A stretch of DNA of 34,699 nucleotides from Schizophyllum amplum (lineage: Eukaryota > Basidiomycota > Agaricomycetes > Agaricales > Schizophyllaceae): the NCBI GenBank assembly GCA_007026445.1, contig VDMD01000206.1, forward strand, positions 1-34,699. The letters run 5' to 3'. The notes under the pieces are model-generated. The model saw only the letters and a program-made list of their open reading frames with translations. It ran no database searches and was not told the DNA's origin. Position 1 is the first letter of the stretch, and each line of letters begins with the position of its first letter. The translations under genes and the position numbers were made by a program. Below, in pieces: positions 9,925-21,226 of this stretch.

Positions 9925-12212
9925 TCAAATCAGCTCCAGAGAGTCGTAAACGACGTTGGGAGAAAGGAAGGTCTCCCCAGAGCTGCCAGAGACAACAGAG
10001 ATTTCGATCGTGTTGTCGCCGGCGACCAGCGTGCCATCGGGGATGACATAGTCGTCTGCAAGTATGGTGAGGATCCGAAATCTACGAGTGCAGTGTGAGA
10101 GCGACGTACAAACTTGGTTGTTGCCGCGCCAGGTACCACGAGTGACACCACGCGAATCGATCTTCGCCTAGGTGAATGTCAACCACCAGGATTCCCTCGT
10201 CATTATGTGGCAAATACTCACGGGCGCAGCGGGCGTATCGGAGGACCACTTGTTCACGGTGATCTTGGGACGACCACTGGCGAAGGAGCTCGTTGTGCGG
10301 ATGCGTAGAGTACGTTCGCCGATGTCCCCGCTACCGGCCGACCATGAAATCGTCGTCGGGTCGTTCACGGCTTGGAACTGCGCCATCGGGAACGCGCTCT
10401 CGTCGTCGGTACCGATGGTGAACGTAACGGGACCCCACGCGCCCATGCGGGAGTCGGACGGATGCATCTTTTCAATTTTGTCGGCGTTGAGGAAGCTGAA
10501 GAGAACCTGTCAGTCGATCGCTGCAAGGAACAAGAGGCAGACTTACCCGGCGGGAGTGCCATCGACGGTGCCGATGCTCCAGACAGTTTCGGGGATCTCG
10601 AGGGACGACTCAAGGTCGACGCTAGCAGAGCCGCCGGCCGAGATAGTGACACTGCCCGTACCCGCCTCCAGCTCGCCTGCACAACCATCGTTCAGCAAGG
10701 CGCACAAAATCACAGTTCGCATACATACCCTGGAAGAGCGTAACATTGTATGTGCCAGGTAACATGGCGTCGCGCGTGAATTTGCCACTGCAAAGATATG
10801 AGTTGCGTCAAAGTTACGTTGTCTTTATGCTGAATAATAAACATACCCAGAAGCAGATGCCCAGTACTGAGCGTCGCTGTTCTGCATGACGTTTCAAATG
10901 AGAAGCATGACAGAATAATGATTGATTCCTCTTACTGAGAAGCCAATGGTCACATCCAGGCCGTCGATAATACCACTGTACGTGCCAGACACGCTACCGC
11001 GGTCGGAAGAGGCGACGTAACCGTCAAGGCCGAGGTCCTCGATGAAGCTCATGTCGAGGTCAGCGGAAGGTGCATCGCCCGACGTAACAGCCATGGCATA
11101 TCTGGCCAATTTTGTAAGCCGATGAATGAAGTACGCAGGGAGCTATGCTTACGGTCCGAAGAAACCAGTCCTGTACGCCTCGGTCTGCTCGTGGTTACTG
11201 TTCATGTACCAGTAGAGCTCTTGCTGCGCAGTACCCTGGTTGTTGATATCTTGAAGGTGCGTGAGATCGGATTTAGCGTAAAGTATAACAGCCTTACCTC
11301 TGTGGAATGGCCCGCCAGATGATTTCTCGTAGCTAGTGGCTGGAATGACCATGTAGACGCCAACGCCGTCGCCTGTGACGCCATGCACGTTGTCCTCAAT
11401 GTGGCGCACCTAGAACAAACGGTCATTATGCAGGACTTAAGGGCAACATATCAGCATACGCTTGAGTAGAATTTCGACCGCGTCTCGCCGTCAATCTCGA
11501 AGACATCGGACCCCTCAACAACAGAACCACCATCCACTTCCTGGGCGTGATAATCAGCTATCTCTTGCTTGCATACTCAATGTGTTGTATCGAAGATACG
11601 CACCGATTCTGGGATGCCGTTGGGAACCGCATCCTTGTTCAGGCGCGCAATGAAGCGAAGCTCGCCGACCTCAGGTTCCTCAGATGCGTTTGTGCCGATG
11701 TAGATCGTGTTTTCGCCTTCACGGACGATGTAGTAATGCGTCTACATCGGCGAAGGTAAATTAGGACATGCGCAAATCAGTCGCGGGCAGTCCACAAAAC
11801 GCACGATAATGTCGGTGCTGATGGTAACGACGGCGACACCGTTGTCCACGGTCGAGGTCACGTCGGCCGAGCCTACGCGTGTGAATGAGCAGGGCAATCG
11901 AAACCCGCGCGCATGCGGAACGGCTTCTAGGCCACTAAAGGCGCTTACCCAGCCCAGAACTCAACTGCGTGAACTTGCTCTTGTCCTGAAGTTCAGCGCC
12001 AGAGTACTGAATGGACGTGATGTCGCCGCTCTTCGTGTTGACTGCGCACATGCTAGAATCAGTGAACGATGCGCCAACTCCAAAATATCAAGCGCACCTG
12101 TGAATGCAAGCGCGTCTCCCGAGTCGACGACCATGCTGGAACCGGAAGATTCGACGCCAAATGCGGCAAACGCCGCTGGGGCGAATGCGAGAAGGGAGAG
12201 AACAGACTTCAT
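9925..12212 (-). CDS. Secreted rhamnogalacturonan endolyase, polysaccharide lyase family 4
   Basis: A complete 518-residue enzyme that cleaves the rhamnogalacturonan I backbone of pectin by beta-elimination, acting outside the cell. Fourteen exons on the minus strand: 12098-12212, 11949-12041, 11805-11872, 11604-11741, 11460-11540, 11298-11409, 11153-11249, 10936-11101, 10847-10881, 10729-10787, 10547-10676, 10222-10495, 10110-10167, 9925-10055. The signal peptide [16 protein letters not shown] should be cleaved before AFGVESSG, where the known Aspergillus enzyme also begins. The lyase domain has [10 protein letters not shown] and SSGGPFHRD; by family alignment the Lys of RSKFY (about residue 161) and His of PFHRD (about 201) are the catalytic pair. 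Next comes a fibronectin-III-like part ([15 protein letters not shown]) and a C-terminal carbohydrate-binding-like domain ([23 protein letters not shown]). All splice phases agree and no frameshift is seen. Length is normal for the family. Confidence 0.93.
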
Positions 12213-12305
12213 GGAGTTAAAAACGAATGGACAAAATGTAACGAAGGACCAGCAAGAGGAGGGGAAAGGAAGAAAGCGATGAGGCCGCCGTCGCCGACCG
12301 AGACC

Positions 12306-12310
12306 TTATA
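12306..12310 (-). promoter_or_regulatory. TATA box of the rhamnogalacturonan lyase gene
   Basis: On the minus strand the sequence reads CTTATAAGG, about 95 bases before the ATG, a suitable place for a TATA element. A CTGGGG match to the fungal CreA carbon-repression consensus (SYGGRG) lies further upstream near 12465-12470; such short matches are common by chance. Confidence 0.45.
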
Positions 12311-12312
12311 AG

Positions 12313-15300
12313 CGGCGCACATAGCTAAGTACGCGCGGAATATCCTCGAGCGCTTCTGATTCGCCGCCCATGTGCGATCTCGGTGTGGTGACCGCGTTGT
12401 TGGACAATCCACACGTTGAGGAAACAAGGACGACTTCGAATCGCGATTACTCGGACTCGGAGAACTGGGGAGGTGTATTCTGCAAGGCGGGCGGCCGGCA
12501 AACTCTTGGACAGTCCAGCGCTGCTGTCTGGCTGTTGCTATGGCGTTCGCAAGGCGCGGGCCTCGCGACCGGCCACCTGGGCGTCCTGCAGACCTACATC
12601 ATCCATCCGATCCTGAGTCTCGACTTTCACAGTTGGTGAAAAGATCTTCATGTTCGTTGGCGGTGGTCCGATTCCACGACTTCAACAAGCCCAGGCCGGA
12701 CCCGCATGATGTTCACTTTGATGAGCTTGATGATGGTTGTAAACGAGCAGTGACTCATGACGCCATCACCAGCTCATCAATCGAGCGGCGCGCCCGGCCC
12801 TCGCAAGCGTGCCGGTCACGTGGATAAGGTTCGACTTTATCATGAGCCAACGCACGGGCCCGGGATGGCGGAAGCGACGACTGAGAACCTGATGAGCTGC
12901 ATGCATATGCCTGCCAGGTAGTCTCAGACTACTCACGAGGCCTAATTGCACCCGTGCAACGAGCCGCGCTGTGAATGTATGGAGGTGCGGCGCACGCCAA
13001 CATGCGTAGAAAGACCCACTGACAAGAGCGCATGCATGGAGACACGCCAACGAGGAAGCTTCACTGCTGGCTCCTGGCGCGCAACCAGCGCGCAACGTTT
13101 CTGGAAGTCATCTGTTCCTTGACAGCTCGGCGCCCGCGCTAATTGTCTCCGCAGGCGAACGGTGCATTTGCAAGACGGACGGGTCGGACGTTGCCTGGTT
13201 GCCAGGTCTGCTCCACCTCCGCATAATTGAACCGTACCTGGTGTTCTATAGAGTGTTTATTGACCTATTTGAATGCTCGGAGTGCTTATTCAAGTGCTCA
13301 CTGCTCATGACGTTCGCGCAGGGCACGAAGTTATCGCCGTATCGGACGATGGACCGCCAGTGCATGGCGTCGGCGCCCTTCGCTTCTTCCAAAGAGCGGT
13401 ACGACGTCTTCCGCCGCGTCGTCCCCCGCGGCTTGACGATCGACGCAGACAGGGCCTGCATGAAGAGGCTAGAGGTCCAGATTACGCTCCGCCAATGAGC
13501 GAACGTCGCGACTGACAGCGCGCATAGGATACGGAGCGCGCGGCGCATATACCCATTGACGTTCGGCCGTTGATACTTACTGTATAACCCAGCGAGCCTG
13601 GGTCTTTGCTAAGAGAATCGAATGTGGGTCTGCGTGCAGAGATCCATATGCACGTATAGACGCGCGAACACACAGTTGTATAGCGAAGGTCTTCCGTGTC
13701 ATTTGCAGGGTGCGAAGACGCCGCGCGGCTGATAATGAAAGGCCCTTGATTCTTGTGAGGTGACGTGAGCGAGCCAGACGAAAGGCAGATCGTGACAGGA
13801 ACATACGGGGACTCTCGGGGAGGAGGTTAGATCGCGACGTCGCTGGTAAGTAAGGGAACGGATAAGGAAGGCGGAAGCGGGCCAGGGCGGCACGTTCTCT
13901 GTCGGCGGCGTCATTATTGGTGGCGCTATCGGTCGTAAGTAAGCAAGCCCTTCCGCCAGGGCCAGTGCCCTGCAACGGAAGGAGATGAGGAGCCTTCGGT
14001 ACCTCGGATCGGGAGACCTCGATGCTGGGGTGTACGACGGGTGCGGAGATGGTGCGGATCCGTCGCAAGCAACACTGCGGTGGGATTGGTCCGTGGTGGA
14101 CCCTGCCTCGTCAACGACGACGCGTGCAGCTTGCCAAGATAATTTTGAGCGAGCTGCGGGAGACTGAAAGCGAGCCAGGAGCGAGCCACTCCAGTCCCCA
14201 GAGCAACATATCCCACGCACGGTAATTATGTGAACTTGCCCCAATCTGGACGGCAGAAAATCATGGGAATGTATGGCGGTTCGCTGACGGTGATGACCGC
14301 CCTTGGCGGAACGGCGGTTCGTCTGTGGGCGCAGTTCTGACCAGGTTCTGACGAACCAAAGAGCAGTTTGTCCAACTTGGCGGTGTTCGATAAGGCCGGC
14401 CCGTGTGATGGTTGGCAGAGCGAAGATACAGACAATTGATGGTCGACAGAGTGATGTTCCGTTTACGCCTTCGAGGGTGGAGCTAGGCCCGCGTCTGTTT
14501 GTGTTCATTCGTAAGTAGGCGAGTGAGGTGCCGTTCTTTGACTGAAAGCGTCCGACCAAGGCGGCGCTCGGTAAGGGATGATGGTTTTTCGTGCCCTTGA
14601 CCAATAGGTAAATTTGGCGATAGAGAAATGGGCGATAGTCAAAAGTGCGTCTTCGACAGGCTTTCAGCAATCCCAGGAGACAAGAGGAGCGCGCGCAGGG
14701 GAAACGAGTAGTAGCATTTTCGACGGGCAGATCCAAGTGATAACCGCCGTAGGTTCGACTGGGAATGGTCTGAAAGCAGTGGCACACAAGCAGCTTCAGC
14801 GATGAAAAACCGCCCTTTTTTCATGGCGGAGAGCAGCCTCTCTTGTTGAGAACAAAGAAGAACACAGGAGCAGAAGAGAACAGAGCGTATATTCGACGAG
14901 GACGCACCTTCAGCGTGGCGTATATGCCTGCCTGCTAAACTTGTCGTATCGTTTCCATAAGTATATAGCCCACTCAGTAGACGCAGCTAGGGTCGCATCT
15001 TGTCGCTCAACTGAATCATGACCTTCGAGCATCTAGAAGCACGGTACTGTCTGTGGCCGGTAAGATAAAAGGAGTAGTGAGCGAGGGGAATGAAGTGACA
15101 AAATGGACCACAGAACAGCAAGAGACGCGCTGGATATGAGAGGAAAGGACAAGTTCAGTCTCGGCCCGGACCGGTCAACATGAACTTCCGAATCAGGCGG
15201 AGCGCACGTGCTGCCTTCGCGCTCCTGCTCTCGTCGGTCAAATTTCTGCTCTAAGTTTCGCTGGAGGCTCGCCGAGGAGGAGTAGAGCACACATTGAGCG

Positions 15301-15382
15301 CGCGTGCATTGGTCGCGCGATGTGGTGCGTACCCTAACTGGGCGCAGTGACCGGTCGCTCACCGTTTTCTCGCAGCTGACTT
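12313..15382. other. Gene-poor stretch between divergent genes
   Basis: About 3 kb without a confidently supported gene, between the lyase (leftward) and PPR (rightward) genes. The longest open frame (13699-14787, minus, 362 codons) shows no known motif, no plausible exon structure and a shadow-like Arg/Ser/Pro-rich composition. A codon-biased open segment lies at 13246-13548. Small palindromes occur: GTAGTCTCAGACTAC at 12918-12932 and a stem ATGAAAAA/TTTTTCAT at 14802-14824. A GTGAT(G/A)ACCGCC motif appears near 14290 and 14738. It may hold decayed transposon or regulatory DNA. The 5' untranslated region of the PPR gene, possibly with an intron from about 15326 to 15375, lies at its right edge. 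Confidence 0.5.
13246..13548 (-). CDS. Possible small secreted protein (weak; strand uncertain)
   Basis: A 100-codon open frame starting with a basic, hydrophobic leader (MRRALRILCALSVATFA) that could be a signal peptide, followed by an Arg/Lys-rich part and a single Cys near the end of the biased region. About 85% of third positions from the ATG to roughly 13309 are G or C, like real genes of this window. Beyond that the codons turn AT-rich, and a GTGAGC donor-like site lies at about that point, so an unseen intron is possible. The overlapping plus-strand frame 13199-13498 (63 codons from an internal ATG at 13308) is also GC3-rich, so the coding strand is not settled. I recognise no family. 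Confidence 0.25.
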   Translation of the reverse strand: MRRALRILCALSVATFAHWRSVIWTSSLFMQALSASIVKPRGTTRRKTSYRSLEEAKGADAMHWRSIVRYGDNFVPCANVMSSEHLNKHSEHSNRSINTL

Positions 15383-17764
15383 ATGTTTCTGTGTCGCGTC
15401 GCATCCAAATCTGTCCGAGTCCCCCGCGCCACCACATTCACATTCCGCACCACTCGATCCCTATTCACCACTCATCGTATACTCAACTCTCCAGCACCGG
15501 CGCGTGCCGAGAAACCTAATGGCTCTGACCTGGACTCCGACGCGAGTCTCATCGCCTCCCTGCCCATCGTCTCCTGGACACCCTCACGGCCGACCTACTG
15601 GGTTTCATCAAGACCCACTGTACCGCGGTCACCACGCTCCTCGCAGACCGCGGCATATCTAGAGCTCCGGAACCGCCACAGGGAAGCCCTCCCCACCCTT
15701 CCGCACAAATCATGGACCGCGCTCGCGCAGAATTTGGTGCATACAGGCAACGTCGCCGTAGCTTTGTTGCTCGTGGAGGACGCTATCAAATTGTCTCCAC
15801 TGCTGCGGTACAGCACCCCTGCGATACTGCAGATCCTCATCTCCACTCCCGACAAACTCGTTCTCCCCACGCATTCACTCCTGCACATCGCCCAATTCTT
15901 CCAGAAGTGGCAACAGTTCCAGTCCGACACCGTCCAGGAGGCACTGGTCGTGCACTACGCGGCGCTGCTGTCATCAGAGTCACTAAATTCGCGTATCAAG
16001 CATGCTAATGCGCTGGCCGCGCTCATCCTCCCGCTTTTGCATAGGCAGATCGACACCATTCCCCCTCCTCCCAGCAACCCTTCACTCCAGTACAGGCTGT
16101 CGCCGGTTGCTCAGGCGGCATTCGTGATTACCAACTCTCTCCTTAGGTTCAGCAAGGGCGTAGCAGCGAAGGACGTCCTTCGAGCGCTCGCGAAGGCGGA
16201 ACTCCTGCCTTTGCAAGCTTTGCGTCATATGAAGGATGACAGCAACACGGCGATGCGCCTCACTCTCGTCGCAACTGCACATCATTGGCGACTGCGCCTG
16301 CTGGCCGTCTACCTGGCTCGAGACGCCTTGTCGCGACCGTTAACATCAGCGTCGAGGGCTAACGTCGCCGAAGTCGTAATGGAGATCGTGCCGTCTTTGC
16401 TCAGCAACCCGAACGCACTCTCGTTGCGAGCCTGTGGCTACCTGATACGCGAGATGCACCCGCTTGCGCCAGTGCCAGTCAGGTATATCCGCGACTTCTA
16501 CCGGATAGCCGCAGAGTATAGTGAAGGGGATGCGGCTCAGTCTGTGTACGCCTGGTCCCGCCAGCCGACGCTGATGCAGACCCATCGCTACCCGCCTCCG
16601 CCGCCTGAAGCATTGTGGTTTCTCCTACGCCAACTGGAGTCGAGCAGCGCGCATTCGTATCTGCACCGAATCCTGGCGTGCGAAGTGGCGGACGACGACC
16701 TCTCTATTCCTTCGACAACGCGCGCGAACTTCATCCTCTCTGCGGCCGACAAAGGATACGCGTTGCCTGCGCGCCGGATCTGGGAAAGATACGCCGTGGG
16801 GGATAATAAGGCAGTCGTGACGGGGAACGCGGCCCTGATGTTGAAGATGGTCCGCCTGTTCCAAGATCTCACCACCCGGGCGCAGCACGTCCTCGACTTT
16901 CGCGACAAGGACCCGATGCAGCACAACGCACCACTTGTAGACGAGAACATCCTTCGGCAGCGCGCGGATGACCTCGACCAATTTACGCACCGTGTCATCG
17001 ACGAATATGTCGAGGCGAATACGCCCCTCGCGGAGGCTCACCATTATGTGCTCACCACTCTCGCACGGGCTTACATGGTGGTCGGCCAATTCGCAGATGG
17101 CTTCGCGGTGCTGCGACAGTTGCTGGAGCGCAAGGAAGAGCTGGATCAGACGGACATCAACGTTGCGCTGAGCGGTTTGGCCGAGCAGCATCCTAGACTG
17201 GCTGCAGGGCTCATCGACCGCATGCGTCAGAAGGGGCTCAGCCCAGACGAGACGATGCTTGGGACGATTTTGCACGCTGCCAAGCTGCACGAGGATGGCG
17301 AGACCGTGAACCTGATGGTCGACGAGCTGCAAACGCTGCGCGAGAACGGCCAGCAGCTGAGTTCCGCGACGCTGACCAATATGCTGCGCGCGTGCGCCGA
17401 GCCCGTCGAGGGTCTGGAGTCCACCAAAACCCGGGTCGTGGAACAGGCGCGCGAGACTCTGAGAGCGAAGCTGTCGTCGGCGTGGGACCTGCTGTCAAAA
17501 GCGGAGGCGCAGACGAAGGAGAGGATCGGGCCGCAGACGGGCAAGCAGCTCGTGTTGTCCGCGCTTCGTGCGAAGGACGCGAGCTTGGCATTCGATTTCT
17601 GGCGCGAGACTCTGGCGGGTGCCCTCTGGTGGGACGACCGGGAGCATCGCTTCCTAAGGCAGCTCATCGAAAACATGTTGACGGCAGACATGAATGAGCA
17701 ACGGTTGGACGAGGAGGAAGGGCTGGCAATGATTCGCCATCTGCAGGGTGGCCAGAGCCCTTAG
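15383..17764 (+). CDS. Mitochondrial PPR-like helical-repeat protein
   Basis: One uninterrupted frame of 793 codons. The N-terminus is rich in Arg, Ser and Thr with no acidic residue over the first 40 residues or so (MFLCRVASKSVRVPRATTF, then TTRSLFTTHRILN), a good mitochondrial import signal. The rest is almost entirely helical. Towards the C-terminus there are pentatricopeptide-like units, for example HHYVLTTLARAYMVVGQF, DINVALSGLAEQHPRLAAGL and IDRMRQKGLSPDETMLGTIL. PPR proteins bind organellar RNA and affect its processing or translation; fungal ones diverge quickly, so no yeast orthologue can be named. The absence of introns contrasts with most neighbours. The start at 15383 is the first ATG and gives the import signal. 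The next gene on the same strand starts about 680 bases downstream. Confidence 0.75.
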   Translation: MFLCRVASKSVRVPRATTFTFRTTRSLFTTHRILNSPAPARAEKPNGSDLDSDASLIASLPIVSWTPSRPTYWVSSRPTVPRSPRSSQTAAYLELRNRHREALPTLPHKSWTALAQNLVHTGNVAVALLLVEDAIKLSPLLRYSTPAILQILISTPDKLVLPTHSLLHIAQFFQKWQQFQSDTVQEALVVHYAALLSSESLNSRIKHANALAALILPLLHRQIDTIPPPPSNPSLQYRLSPVAQAAFVITNSLLRFSKGVAAKDVLRALAKAELLPLQALRHMKDDSNTAMRLTLVATAHHWRLRLLAVYLARDALSRPLTSASRANVAEVVMEIVPSLLSNPNALSLRACGYLIREMHPLAPVPVRYIRDFYRIAAEYSEGDAAQSVYAWSRQPTLMQTHRYPPPPPEALWFLLRQLESSSAHSYLHRILACEVADDDLSIPSTTRANFILSAADKGYALPARRIWERYAVGDNKAVVTGNAALMLKMVRLFQDLTTRAQHVLDFRDKDPMQHNAPLVDENILRQRADDLDQFTHRVIDEYVEANTPLAEAHHYVLTTLARAYMVVGQFADGFAVLRQLLERKEELDQTDINVALSGLAEQHPRLAAGLIDRMRQKGLSPDETMLGTILHAAKLHEDGETVNLMVDELQTLRENGQQLSSATLTNMLRACAEPVEGLESTKTRVVEQARETLRAKLSSAWDLLSKAEAQTKERIGPQTGKQLVLSALRAKDASLAFDFWRETLAGALWWDDREHRFLRQLIENMLTADMNEQRLDEEEGLAMIRHLQGGQSP

Positions 17765-18446
17765 CAAGTACGTTATAGTTGAGCTGTATCACTATTTTGT
17801 TTGACCGACGATTCAAGCGTAGCGCCAGCTCAACGATGCACATCACCGCTCATCCTGGTGCGCGACAGCCGAAGGACAAGGCACCGATGGCGACTTCATC
17901 ATCGTCCTGTCATCGTCGTTTCTCAGCAGCATTTCGCTTTTGACGGTGGCCACTGGGGCGCCCGTTGACGACGCTTGGGGAGGCAACCGTGCAACGAGAA
18001 GGATTCCGCCAGGCACGCTTGTCCCGCCTCGCGTGGCCGCGGGCACGGGCTACAGATACCGAGGGCGATCTCCGTATGGTGCGCGGGTCCGTCGCGCGCG
18101 TGATGCTCGCGCTTGTTGCCTTGGATGTAGGCGGGGAGGAGATGAGCCGGTTATGTTGCTGTGAGAACGGTTTGGAAGGCTTGTGACCCGGTTGTCGATT
18201 CGTTGGGTAGTTCGTACATCGGATGCAAATGCGAGCTGGTGGTTCGAGATCTGGCCTTCGCGAATCTTGACTAAGAGATTTTACCCTAAAGCGCGAGAGC
18301 ACACTTGCAAACTTTGTAGCACGGGGCCACAGGCCACCGCGGTATTTAAGCATGGAGACGGAAGCGTAGAGATGTGCTGATCCTCCCAAAAGTGTCCGCC
18401 GACGTGTATACCCCCCACCCTTCTCCCCCTTTCTCCGAGTCCCGTA
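17765..18446. other. Intergenic region, PPR 3' end and transcription-factor promoter
   Basis: No gene is supported here. A 249-codon minus-strand frame (17910-18659) is Arg-rich, overlaps the first exon of the transcription-factor gene and shows no domain, so it is taken as a shadow. A TATTTAAG at 18343-18350, about 100 bases before the next ATG, is a candidate TATA-like element. Confidence 0.5.
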
Positions 18447-21226
18447 ATGCCCGTCGCCCGCGTCAAGAAATCCAACACGCCCCCCTCGGACGATAGCAAG
18501 GATGTGTCCACCGAGAAAAAGGCCAGAAAGTGTGTATTTATTCATGTGACGTCCGAGCTTTCTCCGTGTAGACCTTGAGTGCGGGGGTGTATAACGCGTA
18601 CTGCTCGCTGCTCTCCCGTAACCTCCATTGTCCCTCCGCCGCCCCCGGAATACGCGCAATCCATGTCAAGCCCCCTTCTTGTTGAGGTTCTGAGCAGAGG
18701 CTGACGATTGCACTCGGTGAACAGGCGTCAATCACAGAGTAAGTGCCACCGGCATTTGCGCGCCCCTTTAGCGCTAATCACCGTTGAGAATAGGCTGCGA
18801 TGCGTGCAGAGCCCGCAAGGTCCGCTGCGCGCGCGAAAACCCAGAGGACGCGAAGACGTCGTGCAAGCACTGCATATCCCTAGGCATCCCCTGCACGTAC
18901 GAGTACCAGCCCAAGAAGCGCGGCCCCCCGAACCTGTGCGTGCGCCGTCCATACCTCCCCCACCTGAACTCACTCCCCCCTCTCCCTCAGCTACCTGCGT
19001 CGCATACAGGAAGCGAATGCAGCCAAAGCAGCGCAGCAGGCGGAGCAGGCAGTGGGAGGCGACGACTCCACGTCCCCCTCCTCTGCCTCTCCCCAAGGCT
19101 TCCTCCCCCCTTCTCTAACGAACAGGAGCCCATCGATGGAGACGCCGACGATGACTATTCCCTCGGTCGCCATCCCCCCATCTCGCTATCCCATCGCCGC
19201 GGACAACTACCACGCTCATTACCCCCAGCTCAACACCTCCGTCTCCCCCGGCTCGTTCGGTGGCCCACGCTCCTTCGAGACCGGCTCCCCCAACAGCATC
19301 CTCTCCTCACCAAAGACCGAGGACTCGCCGATCTACCCCTCCGGCGACTTCATGAATGGCTACCCAATGTTCAACTGGTCATACAAGCAGAACCAAAACC
19401 TCGCCATGCAGCCTATTCCCCCGCTCAATGCCTTTTACCGTCCGCGACGGCTGGAGGAGATAGCTCCGCGAGATACGATCTCGCTCATCATCGCTCTGTT
19501 CTTCGACTTCGTCTACCCACTGACGCCCTGCGTACACAAGCCGTCCTTCCTGGCTGATCTACACGCACGCCGGGAGGAGCGTGATCCGCTCTTCTTTGCA
19601 CTCGTCATGTCGACGGTGGCATCGACCCTGGTTCAGGTCCCTCGCTCGTACCTGCCAATGGAGCGGCCAGTTGTCCGAAAGCTGGCTCAGGTCAGTCACG
19701 AGTTGCTGAACTCTACTCGATCGCTCATTCCTCGCTAGACGTGCTATGAGGCCAGTCGCCATATCACCGTCGGCTCGTACGATCCTCCAACGTCTATGCA
19801 CGTCGTCGTCCGTTACTTGTGCGTCTTTGCAGGTTTATTGCTGCGTAGCCTACTAACACCAGCTCCAGCGATTGCGTCTATCACTTTTGCGAAGGACACG
19901 ACGCCACTCAGCATGCTGCATTTGGAGAAGCAGCTCATATCGCCGTCACCCTCCGTCTGCATGAAGAGTCCTCCTACGAAGGCCTTGACCCCATTGAAAG
20001 CGAAGTCAGGCGGCGCATTTTCTGGCTACTCTTCGGAGGTGCGTCCCATCACTTGATCGCAAGCGGAATCTAAGTCTAATCTACCCCGCTTCCCCAGCCG
20101 ACAAGTCAATGTCAATCCTCCTTGGTCGACCAATCTGCCTTCGGGACGAAGATTGCACCGTGCACTTCCCAAAAGAGCTCGATGACGAGTAGTGCGTTGT
20201 TTTCCGCTGCCGAAGTTTTCCCCGCCTCACCTCCGTCGTTTTTCCATCTCTATTCAGCATCACGCCCAGCGCATACCTGCCGCAGCCACATGGCAAAACA
20301 GCGCTGGTTTCCGGGCTCAACTACACTTCCAGGATCTTCGCTCTGTTGGGCGAAATTCTTGTACGCATCCGCGTGGACAAGCGGTCGCCACCGCAGGGCC
20401 AGTTCGCAACGGCTCGTCTCGAAGAAGTGCAGTCACTGCATAGCAGGATCGTTGCCGCGCTCAGCCATGCGCCGGAACCGCTACGTTTGAAGCAGGCACA
20501 TGCGTCTTCCCCCTTGCCGGCGGATTATGGCGGCGCAGGCTTCCGACAGGCGACCTTCGCCGAGGTGAAGGACTTCTTCGACAACCCCAACGCTTCGCGG
20601 GCCAACGCTCTCAACCCATTTTTGGTGATGCAGGCCAACCTATATGTGACTCAGGTATATGGTGCTCTGTTCGGCAATTGGGTCGCTTTGCTAACGGCTG
20701 CCCAGCAACTTGTCCGCTTCGTCATTGAGCAGTACCGCGACGAGCTCATCAGCTCGTTGCAGGGAAGCATCGACGAGTACCACCTTGCTGGCGACCGCGA
20801 AGCTGTCGCCCGCGACCTTCTCAACATCCTTCACAGGTGCGCAGCGAAGTTGATAGCAATTTTGGCGTGCGACTGACTTTGTTGGTAGCATTCCAATCCA
20901 GTCAATCGCCACGAACGGGCCGAGTCTTGTCCACAAGGTTCGCTTCGTTGCCTCTACCTTGCTGGATGCTGTCCGCAAGGCTGAGGTCGCGCCGGCGTCG
21001 GCAGCGCGCGCGCACGCCTTCCTCTGTATGTCATTGCCCGTCTAGCCTCGCGGATGCGAACTGACAACGCGCACAGGGGACTTCTTGAGCATCTTGTCGG
21101 AAATCGAGCGCAACTATCTGTGAGTTTTGCGTGCGCGAGCTGTGCGATACATATGACTGATGCTTCACCTGCAGTCTGGACGACGATAGGGACGGCACTT
21201 CGAGCGACGGCATGATGATGGGTTGA
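18447..21226 (+). CDS. Zn2Cys6 fungal transcription factor
   Basis: A 682-residue regulator. Exons: 18447-18529, 18725-18738, 18794-18935, 18991-19690, 19739-19818, 19863-20038, 20098-20191, 20258-20654, 20706-20836, 20889-21025, 21077-21119, 21175-21226. The zinc binuclear cluster spans residues 34-66: C34-X2-C37-X6-C44-X11-C56-X2-C59-X6-C66 (SCDACRARKVRC ... SCKHC ... IPC), followed by the linker KKRGPPNLYLRR. A Ser/Pro-rich region follows, then the fungal-specific middle homology region from about residue 235 (IALFFDFVYPLTPCVHKPSF, AFGEAAHIAVTLRLHEESSY, EVRRRIFWLLFGADKSMSILLGRP). It should act in the nucleus on CGG-type sites; the targets are unknown. The second exon is only 14 bases but completes the basic run before the first Cys. 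The intron 20655-20705 is 51 bases and stop-free. The linker recalls sugar and polysaccharide regulators, but I would not name an orthologue. Confidence 0.9.

Noticed and set aside
13699..14787. Open frame of 362 codons on the minus strand
   Set aside because: No recognisable domain, shadow-like composition, and no supporting splice or codon pattern; treated as chance.
14802..14824. Small stem ATGAAAAA/TTTTTCAT as a terminator or mobile-element end
   Set aside because: It is A/T-run based, with no matching partner repeat or target duplication found nearby.
17910..18659. Open frame of 249 codons on the minus strand
   Set aside because: Arg/Ser-rich, no motif, and it overlaps the first exon and intron of the transcription factor on the other strand.
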